Below, one piece after another: positions 25,116-33,070 of a stretch of DNA of 64,000 nt (the stretch's first letter is position 1; every line of letters starts with the position of its first letter). Made by a program: the position numbers and the translations under genes. The notes under the pieces are model-generated. The model was not told where the DNA came from, ran no database searches, and was given only the letters and a program-made list of their open reading frames with translations. The stretch comes from Actinomycetes bacterium (GTDB taxonomy: Bacteria; Actinomycetota; Acidimicrobiia; Acidimicrobiales; Palsa-688). The DNA is taken from NCBI GenBank assembly GCA_021809105.1, contig JAKBAM010000012.1:1-64000 (forward strand), given 5' to 3'.

Positions 25116-25957
25116 CAAAAGAACCTCGGATCGGTGATCGTCCCGCTGGCAACGAGGCGCACGTAGAGGTCGGTCAGGGCGACGAAGATGAGGCTCGCCC
25201 ACGCCAGCTGCATGTGCCGGCTGTTGAGCTTGGTCACCACACCCCAGAACTTGAACCGGATGGGATGGCGGGAGAAGTGCTTGAGCCGGCCGCCAACGAT
25301 GTGCCGGCAGGAATGGCACGACAGCGAGTACAGCCACAGCAGCGCCGCGTTGACCACCAGCACGACCGTGCCGAGCCCCATGTGCCCCCACTTGTCGGTG
25401 GTGCTGCGGAAGGAAACCACCGCGTCGTAGGTCAGGATGGCGTTAAAGATCAGCCCGAAGTAGAAGAAGTAACGGTGGAAGTTCTGCAGGATCAAGGGAA
25501 AGCGCGTCTCGCCGCTGTAGCGCTTGTGGGGCTCGCCGACCGCACACGCCGGCGGCGACTGCCAGAAGGCCCGGTAATAGGCCCGGCGGTAGTAGTAGCA
25601 GGTGAGCCGGAAGCCGAGGGGGAAGATCAGCACCAAGATGGCGGGCGATATCGCCCACCACGGGCCGAAGATGCCGACGTGCGGCGCCGAAACGTGCTGC
25701 GATCCGGCTCGGGCCGAGCCGCAGATCGAAGCCAGGCACGGCGAGTAAAACGGGGAGATGTAAGGCCGGGCGAAGTAGTCGGAGTTGGCGAACGCGGCCC
25801 ACGTCGAATAGGCGATGAAGGCCAGCAGCACCGTCCCGGAGATGGTCGGCTGCAACCACCACCGGTCCTTTCGCAAGGTCCGCTCAGGGATCGTCGCCCG
25901 TCCCGGGCTGGTGGTGGTGCCGCCTGCTGCCGGCGAAGGGATTGTCGGTGCTGCCAC
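25115..25957 (-). CDS. sdhC: Succinate dehydrogenase membrane anchor subunit
   Basis: Membrane protein of 280 residues, first gene of the sdhCAB operon. Five to six helices are visible (VLLAFIAYSTWAAF, AISPAILVLIFPLGF, YFFYFGLIFNAIL, GTVVLVVNAALLWLYSLSCH, LAWASLIFVALTDLYVRLV). Histidines in NFHRYFFYFG, LSCHSCRHIVGG and NSRHMQLAW are candidates for haem ligands. It is a single large anchor, as in actinobacterial Sdh1-type enzymes, rather than separate SdhC and SdhD. It starts at GTG, with a divergent LysR gene upstream. Confidence 0.85.
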   Translation of the reverse strand: MAAPTIPSPAAGGTTTSPGRATIPERTLRKDRWWLQPTISGTVLLAFIAYSTWAAFANSDYFARPYISPFYSPCLASICGSARAGSQHVSAPHVGIFGPWWAISPAILVLIFPLGFRLTCYYYRRAYYRAFWQSPPACAVGEPHKRYSGETRFPLILQNFHRYFFYFGLIFNAILTYDAVVSFRSTTDKWGHMGLGTVVLVVNAALLWLYSLSCHSCRHIVGGRLKHFSRHPIRFKFWGVVTKLNSRHMQLAWASLIFVALTDLYVRLVASGTITDPRFF

Positions 25958-26052
25958 TTGACCCCCGGGTCGTAGGCGCCGGGTGCCCGGCTGTGCACCA
26001 GAGCGTACGGGCCACCTGGCAATGGGACCAGTGGATCTTTGCTCTGGGTCCC

Positions 26053-26067
26053 ATAGTGTATGCCTAT
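26053..26067. promoter_or_regulatory. LysR-type box between sdhC and the LysR gene
   Basis: ATAG-N7-CTAT, a T-N11-A dyad as bound by LysR regulators, lies 25 bases before the LysR start and about 95 bases from sdhC. The half-sites match the OxyR consensus, but the LysR protein lacks the OxyR cysteine pair. Confidence 0.5.
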
Positions 26068-26091
26068 AAGTCAGAGGTAGGCTCGGGGGCT

Positions 26092-26967
26092 GTGCAACTA
26101 CAGCAGCTGCGCTACGTCATCGCGGTTGCCGAGGAGCACGGCTTCACCCAGGCCGCCGCCCGGCTCCAGGTCTCGCAGCCCTCGGTGAGCTCGTCGGTGC
26201 GGGCATTGGAACGCGAGCTCGGGATAGAGCTGTTCCGCCGTTCGGGTCGCGACGTCGTCGCCTCCGCCGCCGGTGAGGCGCTCCTGCCGTGGGCCCGCCA
26301 GGCGATCGCCGATTGCGAGGCGGGCCGCTCCGCGGTCGGGAACCTCCTCGGCCTGCGAGGCGGGACGCTGTCGCTCGGTGCCACCCCGTCGCTCACGACC
26401 GGTGTGGTGGCCAAAGCCCTGGTCGCCTTCCACCAGCGCTACCCCGGAGTGGTGCTGTCGGTCCACGAGGACGGCTCACAAAATCTGGTGTCTGCCCTCG
26501 AGCGCGGCGCGCTCGACCTGGCCGTGGTGATCCTGCCGATCAACCGGTCGTGGGTGCATACCGAGGCCCTCGCCGACGAGGATCTGGTGCTCGCCGTGTC
26601 CGAAGGACATCCGATGCACGGTCGCGCCTCGGTGGCGGTAGCCGATCTCGAGGACCTGCCCCTCGTCATGTTCCGCCAGGGCTACGACCTGCGCGAGGCG
26701 ACCGTGGCGGTGTGCCGGGCCGCGGGCTTCGCTCCCACCTTCTCGGTGGAAGGCCTGGAGATGGACGGCGTCTTGGCCCTCACCGGCGGCGGCCTCGGCG
26801 CGGCGGTCGTGCCGTCGACGGTAGTGAGCGCGAGCAGCGGGCTGGGCACCGTCCCGTTTTCTGACGGGGCCCTGCGCCGGACCGTAGGGCTGGCCTCGCG
26901 CCACAACCGCACGACGCCCGCCTCGCGGGCTTTCGGTGACACGCTGCGCGCCGTCCTGGCGTCCTAA
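26092..26967 (+). CDS. LysR-family transcriptional regulator
   Basis: Regulator of 291 residues. N-terminal winged HTH: MQLQQLRYVIAVAEEHGFTQ, AAARLQVSQPSVSSSVRALE, RELGIELFRRSGRDV. The C-terminal periplasmic-binding-like effector domain spans about residues 90-290 (GTLSLGATPSLTTGVVAKAL, LTGGGLGAAVVPSTVV). A GTG start was chosen because it gives the family-typical N-terminus; the frame upstream has no HTH-like sequence. Divergent from sdhCAB with a T-N11-A box in between, so it probably controls itself and succinate dehydrogenase. It has a single cysteine in the sensing region (AVCRAAGF). Confidence 0.88.
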   Translation: MQLQQLRYVIAVAEEHGFTQAAARLQVSQPSVSSSVRALERELGIELFRRSGRDVVASAAGEALLPWARQAIADCEAGRSAVGNLLGLRGGTLSLGATPSLTTGVVAKALVAFHQRYPGVVLSVHEDGSQNLVSALERGALDLAVVILPINRSWVHTEALADEDLVLAVSEGHPMHGRASVAVADLEDLPLVMFRQGYDLREATVAVCRAAGFAPTFSVEGLEMDGVLALTGGGLGAAVVPSTVVSASSGLGTVPFSDGALRRTVGLASRHNRTTPASRAFGDTLRAVLAS

Positions 26968-27016
26968 GGATCGTCGGCCGGCAGGCCGGCGGGCCGGCGA
27001 GCCGGGGGGTCAGTTC

Positions 27017-27064
27017 TTCATCCATCACTAACCCGTGCTCCTGTGCGGGTTAGTGATGGATGAA
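27017..27064. terminator. Bidirectional stem-loop between convergent genes
   Basis: TTCATCCATCACTAACCCG and CGGGTTAGTGATGGATGAA are perfect 19-bp complements with a 10-base loop. It sits between the ends of the LysR gene and the molybdoenzyme small-subunit gene. No U-tract, but position and strength suggest a shared terminator. Confidence 0.75.
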
Positions 27065-27070
27065 GCGGAG

Positions 27071-27586
27071 TCAGCCAGGCAGCCCGGCTTCGACGTTGCG
27101 CCTGGCGGCGAGGAGCACCCCTTCGATGATGCTCTCGTAGCCGGTGCAGCGGCAGATGTTGCCCGAGAGCGTCTCGCGGATCTCGCGCTCGTCGGGGTTG
27201 GGGTTCCCCGCCAACAGCGCGACGGTAGACATCACGAACCCCGGCGTGCAGAACCCGCACTGGAACGAGTGGCTCTCCCGGAATGCCAGCTGCACCGGGC
27301 TGAGGTCATCGCCGTCGGCGATGCCTTCGACGGTGGTGACCTGGCGCCCGCGCGCCTGCACGGCCAGCATCAGGCAGGATCGCACCGCCTCGCCGTCCAG
27401 CAGCACCGTGCAGGCACCGCAGACGCCGTGCTCGCAGCCCAGGTGGGTCCCGGTCAGCCCGAGACCCTCGCGGAGGAAGTCGGCGAGGGTGACCCGGTCT
27501 TCGGTGGCGGCGGAGCGGGTGGCTCCATTGACGACCAACTCGATCTCTACGCCAGGGGCCGGCCGGTTCGCTCGATGGTCGGTCAT
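27071..27586 (-). CDS. Xanthine dehydrogenase family [2Fe-2S] subunit
   Basis: Small subunit of 171 residues. Ferredoxin-type cysteines CEHGVCGACTVLLDGEAVRSC hold the first cluster, and CGFCTPGF with ICRCTGYESI hold the second. It relays electrons from the Mo site to FAD in trimeric xanthine-dehydrogenase-family hydroxylases. It overlaps the FAD-subunit gene by four bases and is last in the large-medium-small operon. Confidence 0.93.
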   Translation of the reverse strand: MTDHRANRPAPGVEIELVVNGATRSAATEDRVTLADFLREGLGLTGTHLGCEHGVCGACTVLLDGEAVRSCLMLAVQARGRQVTTVEGIADGDDLSPVQLAFRESHSFQCGFCTPGFVMSTVALLAGNPNPDEREIRETLSGNICRCTGYESIIEGVLLAARRNVEAGLPG

Positions 27587-28458
27587 CCGGGTACTCCTGC
27601 TCGTGCGGCGGCGGCGGTCAGCGCCCGGCGGACGGTCACGGCGGCGAGGTGGCGCCGGTAGGCCGCGCTGCCGTGCACGTCGGAGGGCGGCTCAAGGTCC
27701 CGGGCCGCGTCGGCGGCTGCGGCCTCGAAAGCCTCGGGGGAGGGGGCGGCGCCAGCGAGGGCGTCCTCTACCGTGCGGATCCGCAGGGGCCGCTCGGCCA
27801 CCCCGAAGACGCAGATGCGGGCGGTGTCGATCGACCCCCCGCCGCCGAGGGCGACCATGGCGGCCACACCGATGAGGGCGAAGTCACCCTGGCGGCGGGC
27901 CACCTCCTGGAACGACCAGCCGGCCCCCGGCAGGGTCGCCGGCACCCGGACCTCGACGAGGCATTCGTCGTCGGCGAGCGAGGTCGTGAAATGACCCACG
28001 AAGAAGTCCTCGGCGGCGACGATCCGCTCGCCGCGGCGGCTGCGGACCACCACGTGCGCGTCGGTCACCATCGCCACAGCCGGCAGCTCGGCCGACGCAT
28101 CAGCATGCGCCAGGCTCCCGCCGATCGTCCCGCGATTGCGGATCGACACGTGCCCGATGTGGGGTAGCGCCTCGGCGAGCACCGGGGCGCGCTCGGCTAC
28201 GACGCTGGACTTCTCGGCGGCGCGCTCGCGGACGATGGCGCCGAAGGCCAGCACGTCACCCCGGTCCTCCATGGCGGCGAGGGAGGCGATGCCGTTGATG
28301 TCGACCAGCTGAGCCGGTCGGGCCAGGCGCATGGCCATCATGGGGACCAGGCTCTGGCCGCCGGCGATGACCTTCGCCTCGTCGCCGTGCTCACCGAGCA
28401 GGTCGAGGGCCTCCTCCAGCGTTGCGGGCGTGTTGTGGTGTAAGGGCGGCAGCTTCAT
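27583..28458 (-). CDS. Xanthine dehydrogenase family FAD subunit
   Basis: Medium subunit of 291 residues. FAD motifs AKVIAGGQSLVPMMAMRLAR and IRNRGTIGGSLAHADASAEL are the standard pair for this family. The C-terminal CO_deh_flav_C-like domain follows (FQEVARRQGDFALIGVAAMV). The start MKLPPLHHNTPATLEEAL overlaps the stop of the large-subunit gene (ATGA), as does its own stop with the next gene. Confidence 0.92.
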   Translation of the reverse strand: MKLPPLHHNTPATLEEALDLLGEHGDEAKVIAGGQSLVPMMAMRLARPAQLVDINGIASLAAMEDRGDVLAFGAIVRERAAEKSSVVAERAPVLAEALPHIGHVSIRNRGTIGGSLAHADASAELPAVAMVTDAHVVVRSRRGERIVAAEDFFVGHFTTSLADDECLVEVRVPATLPGAGWSFQEVARRQGDFALIGVAAMVALGGGGSIDTARICVFGVAERPLRIRTVEDALAGAAPSPEAFEAAAADAARDLEPPSDVHGSAAYRRHLAAVTVRRALTAAAARAGVPG

Positions 28459-30827
28459 CGGGGGCGGAGAGTCCCGGCCAGCTCGACGATCCGGGCGGGG
28501 GGCAGGTGCTGCTCGAGGGCCCGGACGCCGAATGGCCTCAGGGCGTCCTCGATGGCGCCGACGATCGCAGCCGGGGCGACGATCATCCCGCCTTCTCCCA
28601 CCCCGCGGAAGTTGACGTCGGGGTCGGTGGGGACGGTCTGGACGTGGTGGATCTCGATGCGCGGTACGACCGTGGTCGTAGGAAGGAGGTAGTCCATGAA
28701 CGAACCGGCCAGGTACTGGCCGTCCTCCCCGTAGGCGGCGTGCTCGAGGAGGACTGCACCCATGGCCTGGGCTACGCCTCCCCGGACCTGGCCCTCGACT
28801 ATGGCGGGGTTGACGGGCACGCCGCAGTCCTCCACGACCACGTAGCGCTCGAAGCTCACGATCCCGGTCTCCACGTCGACTTCGACGATGCAGCAGTGGG
28901 TGCCCCCCGACCAGCCCGAGCGGCCGCCGTCGTAGGTGCGCGTCACGGCCAGGTCCGAGGCGGCGCCCGCCGGCAGCCGGTGAGGCTCGTCGGAGGCCAC
29001 CCGTGCCAGCTCGGCGAGGGTGAGCGACACCACCGGCGATCCTTTGACCGACACCACACCCGCCGCCAGCTCGAGGTCGGCCGGGTTGGCTTCGAGCAAG
29101 TCGGCGGCCAGCGAGATGACTTTCCCGCGCAATTCTCGTGACGCATGGAGGACCGCACCGTTGGCCATGGTGGCGGCCCGGCTCCCGCCGGTACCGACAA
29201 TCGCCATCGGCGTGATGTCGGTGTCGCCGTAGCGCACGGTGATGTCCTCGAACCGGACTCCCAGCTCGTCGGCTGCCACCTGCGCCAGCGTCGTCTCGTG
29301 GCCTTGACCGTGGGGCTGCTGGCGGGTGACGATGACCACCTGGCCGCCGGCCTCGATCGACAGGTGCGCCGTCTCGTACCCCATGATGTCGGGGCCGTCC
29401 TGCCCCGGCACACGCGGCCCCGGGGCCGCTTCCAGATAGGAGGCCATGCCGATGCCGAGGTAGCGGCCCTCCCTCCGGGCGGCGCGCTGGCGCTCCCCGA
29501 AGGCGTCCCACCCCATGAGGCCGGCCGCCTGCTCCACCGACTCGCGGGTCGTCACCCCGGCAAAGGGGCGGCCTGTGAGCATGGCCAGCGGCGGTTCGTC
29601 ACGTACCACGTAGTTGCGCCGGCGGACGTCGAGGGGGTCGATCCCCAGCTCGTCGGCCACGATGTCGAGCAGGCGTTCCCTCAAGAAATCGGCGGTGGCC
29701 CACGGCCCCCGGTAGGCCACGTAGGTCGCCTTGTTGCTGAAGAGCGCGGCGGAGGTGCCGGCCAGTGCCCGCAGCCGTGTCGGGCCCTGGAACGACATGA
29801 TGATCGTGTAGGCCTGCATGGCGCCCGGGAAGGGATCACTCGGGTACGCGCCGATGTTGACCTTCACGTCCATCCGCACCCCGAGCAGCACGCCGTCGGC
29901 GCTGACCGCGGCCTCCAGATCCGCCATCTCCTCGCGGGCGTGGCCGGCGGTGGCGAGGTGCTCGAGACGGTCCTCGGTCCACTTGACCGGGCGGCCGAGA
30001 TCCTTCGCAGCGGCCACTATGGCCACGTCCTCACGGGTGACGCTGTTCTTCAGGCCGAACCCGCCCCCGACGTCCCTGGCGATCACCCGGATGCTCTCGA
30101 TCGGTATCCCCACCTGGTCGGGCAGCACCATGCGCAACATGTGTGGTGACTGGGTGGACGCGTGGATGGTGAGATGCTCCGCCGACGGGTCCCAGGCGGC
30201 GATCAGGCCGCGGCACTCCATCGGCACCGGCTGGTGGCGATGGACCTGGATGCTGGCGCGCACGATCCGATCGGCCTCGGCGAACGCCGCGTCTATGTCC
30301 CCGAAAGCCATCTCGGCAGTGAGGTAGACGTTGTCCTCGAGCTCGTCGAAGATCGGGGGCTTCCCCGGGTCGAGGGCATCCTCGTAGGTCACCACCGGAT
30401 CGAGCATCTCGATGTCGTCGACGATGAGCTCGAGCGCGTCCTCGGCGATGTAGCGGCTCTCGGCCACGACCAGAGCGATGGGGTCGCCCACGTGGCGCAC
30501 CTTGTCGGTGGCCAGGGAATGGAACGACGGGGACTTCATGTCCGGCGACAGGTTCATCCCGCTCACCGCCCCGGCCTGGGCGGCGGTGGTCAGGCGCGCG
30601 ATGTCCTCGCCCGTGTAGACCGCGACGACGCCAGGCAGCGCCCGCGCCTCGCTGACGTCGAGCGACAGCAGACGCCCGTGCGGCACCTGGCTGCGCAAGA
30701 ACACGGCGTGCGCCATCCCGGGAAGGGTCACGTCGTCCACGTACTGGCCCCGGCCGGTCAGGATCCGAGGGTCCTCGACGCGCATGACCCGCGCCCCGAT
30801 CGACCGCGCCCCGACGGCTTCCATCAC
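28455..30827 (-). CDS. Xanthine dehydrogenase family molybdenum-binding subunit
   Basis: Catalytic subunit of 790 residues. It starts with the usual SIGARVMRVEDPRILTGRGQ. Mo-cofactor segments include GGGFGLKN, HGQGHETTLAQVAADELGV and the active-site glutamate in FRGVGEGGMIVAP. The active-site loop reads VAYRGPWATADF. CO dehydrogenases of form I have AYRCSFR and form II have AYRGAGR, so this enzyme is not a proven CO dehydrogenase. It belongs to the wider aldehyde/heterocycle/aromatic hydroxylase group. The substrate cannot be inferred, though the esterase next door could supply one. First gene of the operon. Confidence 0.88.
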   Translation of the reverse strand: MMEAVGARSIGARVMRVEDPRILTGRGQYVDDVTLPGMAHAVFLRSQVPHGRLLSLDVSEARALPGVVAVYTGEDIARLTTAAQAGAVSGMNLSPDMKSPSFHSLATDKVRHVGDPIALVVAESRYIAEDALELIVDDIEMLDPVVTYEDALDPGKPPIFDELEDNVYLTAEMAFGDIDAAFAEADRIVRASIQVHRHQPVPMECRGLIAAWDPSAEHLTIHASTQSPHMLRMVLPDQVGIPIESIRVIARDVGGGFGLKNSVTREDVAIVAAAKDLGRPVKWTEDRLEHLATAGHAREEMADLEAAVSADGVLLGVRMDVKVNIGAYPSDPFPGAMQAYTIIMSFQGPTRLRALAGTSAALFSNKATYVAYRGPWATADFLRERLLDIVADELGIDPLDVRRRNYVVRDEPPLAMLTGRPFAGVTTRESVEQAAGLMGWDAFGERQRAARREGRYLGIGMASYLEAAPGPRVPGQDGPDIMGYETAHLSIEAGGQVVIVTRQQPHGQGHETTLAQVAADELGVRFEDITVRYGDTDITPMAIVGTGGSRAATMANGAVLHASRELRGKVISLAADLLEANPADLELAAGVVSVKGSPVVSLTLAELARVASDEPHRLPAGAASDLAVTRTYDGGRSGWSGGTHCCIVEVDVETGIVSFERYVVVEDCGVPVNPAIVEGQVRGGVAQAMGAVLLEHAAYGEDGQYLAGSFMDYLLPTTTVVPRIEIHHVQTVPTDPDVNFRGVGEGGMIVAPAAIVGAIEDALRPFGVRALEQHLPPARIVELAGTLRPR

Positions 30828-30857
30828 CCGCCCCTCCTTGCCGGCATCCTCGGCACC

Positions 30858-31763
30858 CTACCGGCGCAGGGCGGCGGTGAGCGCTGAGACCTGCGAGGAG
30901 CGAAACGCTTCTGTGACGCCGGCCTTGGGTCGGACGCTGTCGAAGCCGTGAAATGCGCCCTCCACTATTTCCAGGTCGCACTGGACGCCTGCAGCCCGGA
31001 GGCGTCCGGCGTAGGAGCGATCCTCGTCGCAGAACAGATCCAATGTCCCCACGCCGATCCATGCCGGGGGCAGGCCGGAGAGGTCCTCGTAGCGCGCCGG
31101 CGCGGCGAGGCCGCTGATCTCGGACGATCCCGGTGCGAGACCGGTGTAGGACTGCCAGCCGAAGCGGTTGGCCTTGTTGTTCCACAACCTGAAGTCGGTC
31201 TCGTCGATATCGGTGCGCGTCGCGGTGCGATCGTCGAGCATCGGATAGGACAGCAGCTGGAAGGCGGGTGCCACCTCGCCGCGCTCGAGGGCGAGCAACG
31301 CCAGCCCCGCAGCCAGGCCCCCGCCTGCGCTCGCCCCACCGACGGCGATGCGACCCGGGTCGACGTAGGGCTGGCGGGCCAACCAGACCAGCGCGGCGTG
31401 GCAGTCGTCGAGCGGCACGGGGAACTTGTGCTCGGGTGCGAGCCGGTACTCGACCGAGGCGACCACGATCCCGACCTCCTGGGCGAAGCGGCGGCACACC
31501 GCGTCCTCCTGGGCCGCCGTGCCCAGCACATAGCCGCCGCCGTGGACCCAGAGGAGGGCGGGCAGCTCGGACTGGCTAGACGGCGGCCGGTGCACCCGCA
31601 CCGAGATCGGCCCGACCGCCTCCACCCGCACATCCTTCGGTGGCTTCCGGGCCATCAGGCCGCCGGCGATCCGGACGGGTCGCAGCATCCGGGGACCTAT
31701 CGCACCACGGGGCAGAAGCCGGGCGGCGAGGCGCAGATCGGGGTGGAAGGCGTCGAGGGCCAT
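30858..31763 (-). CDS. Alpha/beta hydrolase, hormone-sensitive-lipase family
   Basis: Esterase-type protein of 301 residues. The HSL motif HGGGYVLG builds the oxyanion hole, the nucleophile serine is in GGASAGGGLAAG, the acid is probably Asp in GTLDLFCDED, and the base is His in EGAFHGFD. Start MALDAFHPDLRLAARLLPRG is the most typical; an ATG at 31871 would add 36 residues of low-complexity sequence. It lies 30 bases upstream of the molybdoenzyme operon on the same strand, so the two may be co-transcribed. Confidence 0.87.
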   Translation of the reverse strand: MALDAFHPDLRLAARLLPRGAIGPRMLRPVRIAGGLMARKPPKDVRVEAVGPISVRVHRPPSSQSELPALLWVHGGGYVLGTAAQEDAVCRRFAQEVGIVVASVEYRLAPEHKFPVPLDDCHAALVWLARQPYVDPGRIAVGGASAGGGLAAGLALLALERGEVAPAFQLLSYPMLDDRTATRTDIDETDFRLWNNKANRFGWQSYTGLAPGSSEISGLAAPARYEDLSGLPPAWIGVGTLDLFCDEDRSYAGRLRAAGVQCDLEIVEGAFHGFDSVRPKAGVTEAFRSSQVSALTAALRR

Positions 31764-31899
31764 AGAGGGTGGGACTGTAACGCCCCCGCCCGCTTTGCTG
31801 CCTGACCGGACCGGAAAGGTCGTCTCGGTCGTCCGCATCTCGATCGTCCGCTCGAGCCGACCTCGCTTCACTCAGATGAGCCAGGTGAGCCGAGCGCGC

Positions 31900-32017
31900 C
31901 AAACCACTCCAGAACTTTCGGGCCGCCGTGTTTTGGAGTGGTTTGCTGCCTCCCGACTGGGCCGCCCTTGTCGCAGTCCACTCCAAACTGCTGATGCTCC
32001 GAGATTTTGGAGTGGTT
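31900..32017. repeat. Four alternating copies of a CCACTCCA/TGGAGTGG element
   Basis: CAAACCACTCCA (31900-31911) and TGGAGTGGTTTG (31934-31945) make one hairpin; CCACTCCAAA (31978-31987) and TTTGGAGTGG (32006-32015) make a second. TTTTGGAGTGGTT is repeated exactly at 31931 and 32005. The layout resembles paired REP/BIME elements, in the gap between the divergent esterase and DUF72 genes. Confidence 0.7.
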
Positions 32018-32138
32018 GGAGCCCGCGAGCGACTGCTCAGAAATCTGACAGCAACCTTGAGCATCGACGCGCAAAAGTCGATCGTGTGCTCGCTCTTTGG
32101 ACAGGGCTCGCCTGCCGCCGAGCGGGTAGAGGTAGGGG

Positions 32139-33053
32139 ATGGGCCGGATACTGGTTGGTACCTGTTCGTGGACCGACAAGACGCTCACCCATGACACCGA
32201 TTGGTACCCGAAGCGTTCGATGTCGGCGGCCGAACGCCTGAAGTTCTACGCCTCCCGCTTTCCGATCGCGGAGGCCGACAGCACCTACTACTTCCCGCCG
32301 TCGCCGGAGCTGACCCGTGGATGGGTCGAGCGCACGCCGGCCACTTTCACCATGGATGTCAAGGCGTACTCGTTGCTGACCGGCCATCCCACCCGGCCCG
32401 ACTCGCTCTGGCCGGACGTGCGGTCGGCGGTCAAGGTTGAGCACGCCGACAAGCGCAGCACCTACGCCTCCCACCTCGAGCCCGACGCGCTGGAGGAAGC
32501 CTGGGCTCGCTTCGAGCACGCGGTCCGGCCGCTGCAACGGGCGGGCAAACTGGGGGCGGTGCTGCTGCAATACCCCGAGTGGTTCACCGCGAGGGGCTCC
32601 AACCGGGAGGAGCTGGTGGCCGTCCGGCAACGGTGGCCCGACCTGCCGGTGTGCGTCGAGTTCCGATCCCCGACCTGGTTCGCCACGCCCGAGGGGCGGG
32701 ACAAGTCCCTCGCTGCGCTCCGCGACCTGGATCTGGCCCTGGTCGTCGTCGACGCCCCGTCGGTGTCGCGGCTGCCGGCCGTGGTCGACGTCACCAGCCC
32801 GTCACTCGCGGTCGTCCGCTTCCACGGCCGCAACGACGCCACCTGGAAGGGGACGGCGACCACCGCCGCAGAAAGATTCAACTATCACTACAGCCGGCGC
32901 GAGCTGTCAGCCTGGAGGCCGAAGATCGAAGCTCTCGCCGAACGAGCCGCCAGCGTGCACGCGCTCATGAACAACTGCTACCAGGACTACGGCGTCCGCA
33001 ACGCCGCCGACCTGGCGGAGGTCTTGGAAGGACTTGCTGTCATATCAACATAG
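32139..33053 (+). CDS. DUF72 family protein (YecE-like)
   Basis: TIM-barrel-like protein of 304 residues. Family motifs: VGTCSWTDKTL at the start, FPIAEADSTYYFPPSPE, FTMDVKAYSLLTGHP, LLQYPEWF, VCVEFRSPTWF, VRFHGRNDATWKG, and MNNCYQDYGVRNAADL at the end. GAGGTAGGGG precedes the ATG. The family is widespread but has no agreed biochemical function. The stop lies inside the regulatory region of the SMP-30 gene. Confidence 0.88.
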   Translation: MGRILVGTCSWTDKTLTHDTDWYPKRSMSAAERLKFYASRFPIAEADSTYYFPPSPELTRGWVERTPATFTMDVKAYSLLTGHPTRPDSLWPDVRSAVKVEHADKRSTYASHLEPDALEEAWARFEHAVRPLQRAGKLGAVLLQYPEWFTARGSNREELVAVRQRWPDLPVCVEFRSPTWFATPEGRDKSLAALRDLDLALVVVDAPSVSRLPAVVDVTSPSLAVVRFHGRNDATWKGTATTAAERFNYHYSRRELSAWRPKIEALAERAASVHALMNNCYQDYGVRNAADLAEVLEGLAVIST

Positions 33054-33070
33054 CGTTAGTATATCAGCAT
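33042..33070 (+). promoter_or_regulatory. Double GTATAYCAGCAT-type box at the SMP-30 start
   Basis: ATATCAACAT and ATATCAGCAT lie as direct repeats 19 bases apart, the second reaching into the ATG. TAGTAT (33057-33062) followed by six bases and ATG also fits a leaderless promoter, so a protein bound here would block transcription directly. Confidence 0.5.

Noticed and set aside
26092-26967. OxyR identity for the LysR gene
   Set aside because: The redox cysteine pair is absent although the upstream dyad resembles an OxyR site.
27071-30827. Form I CO dehydrogenase (coxMSL)
   Set aside because: The active-site loop is AYRGPW, not AYRCSFR, and the gene order differs.
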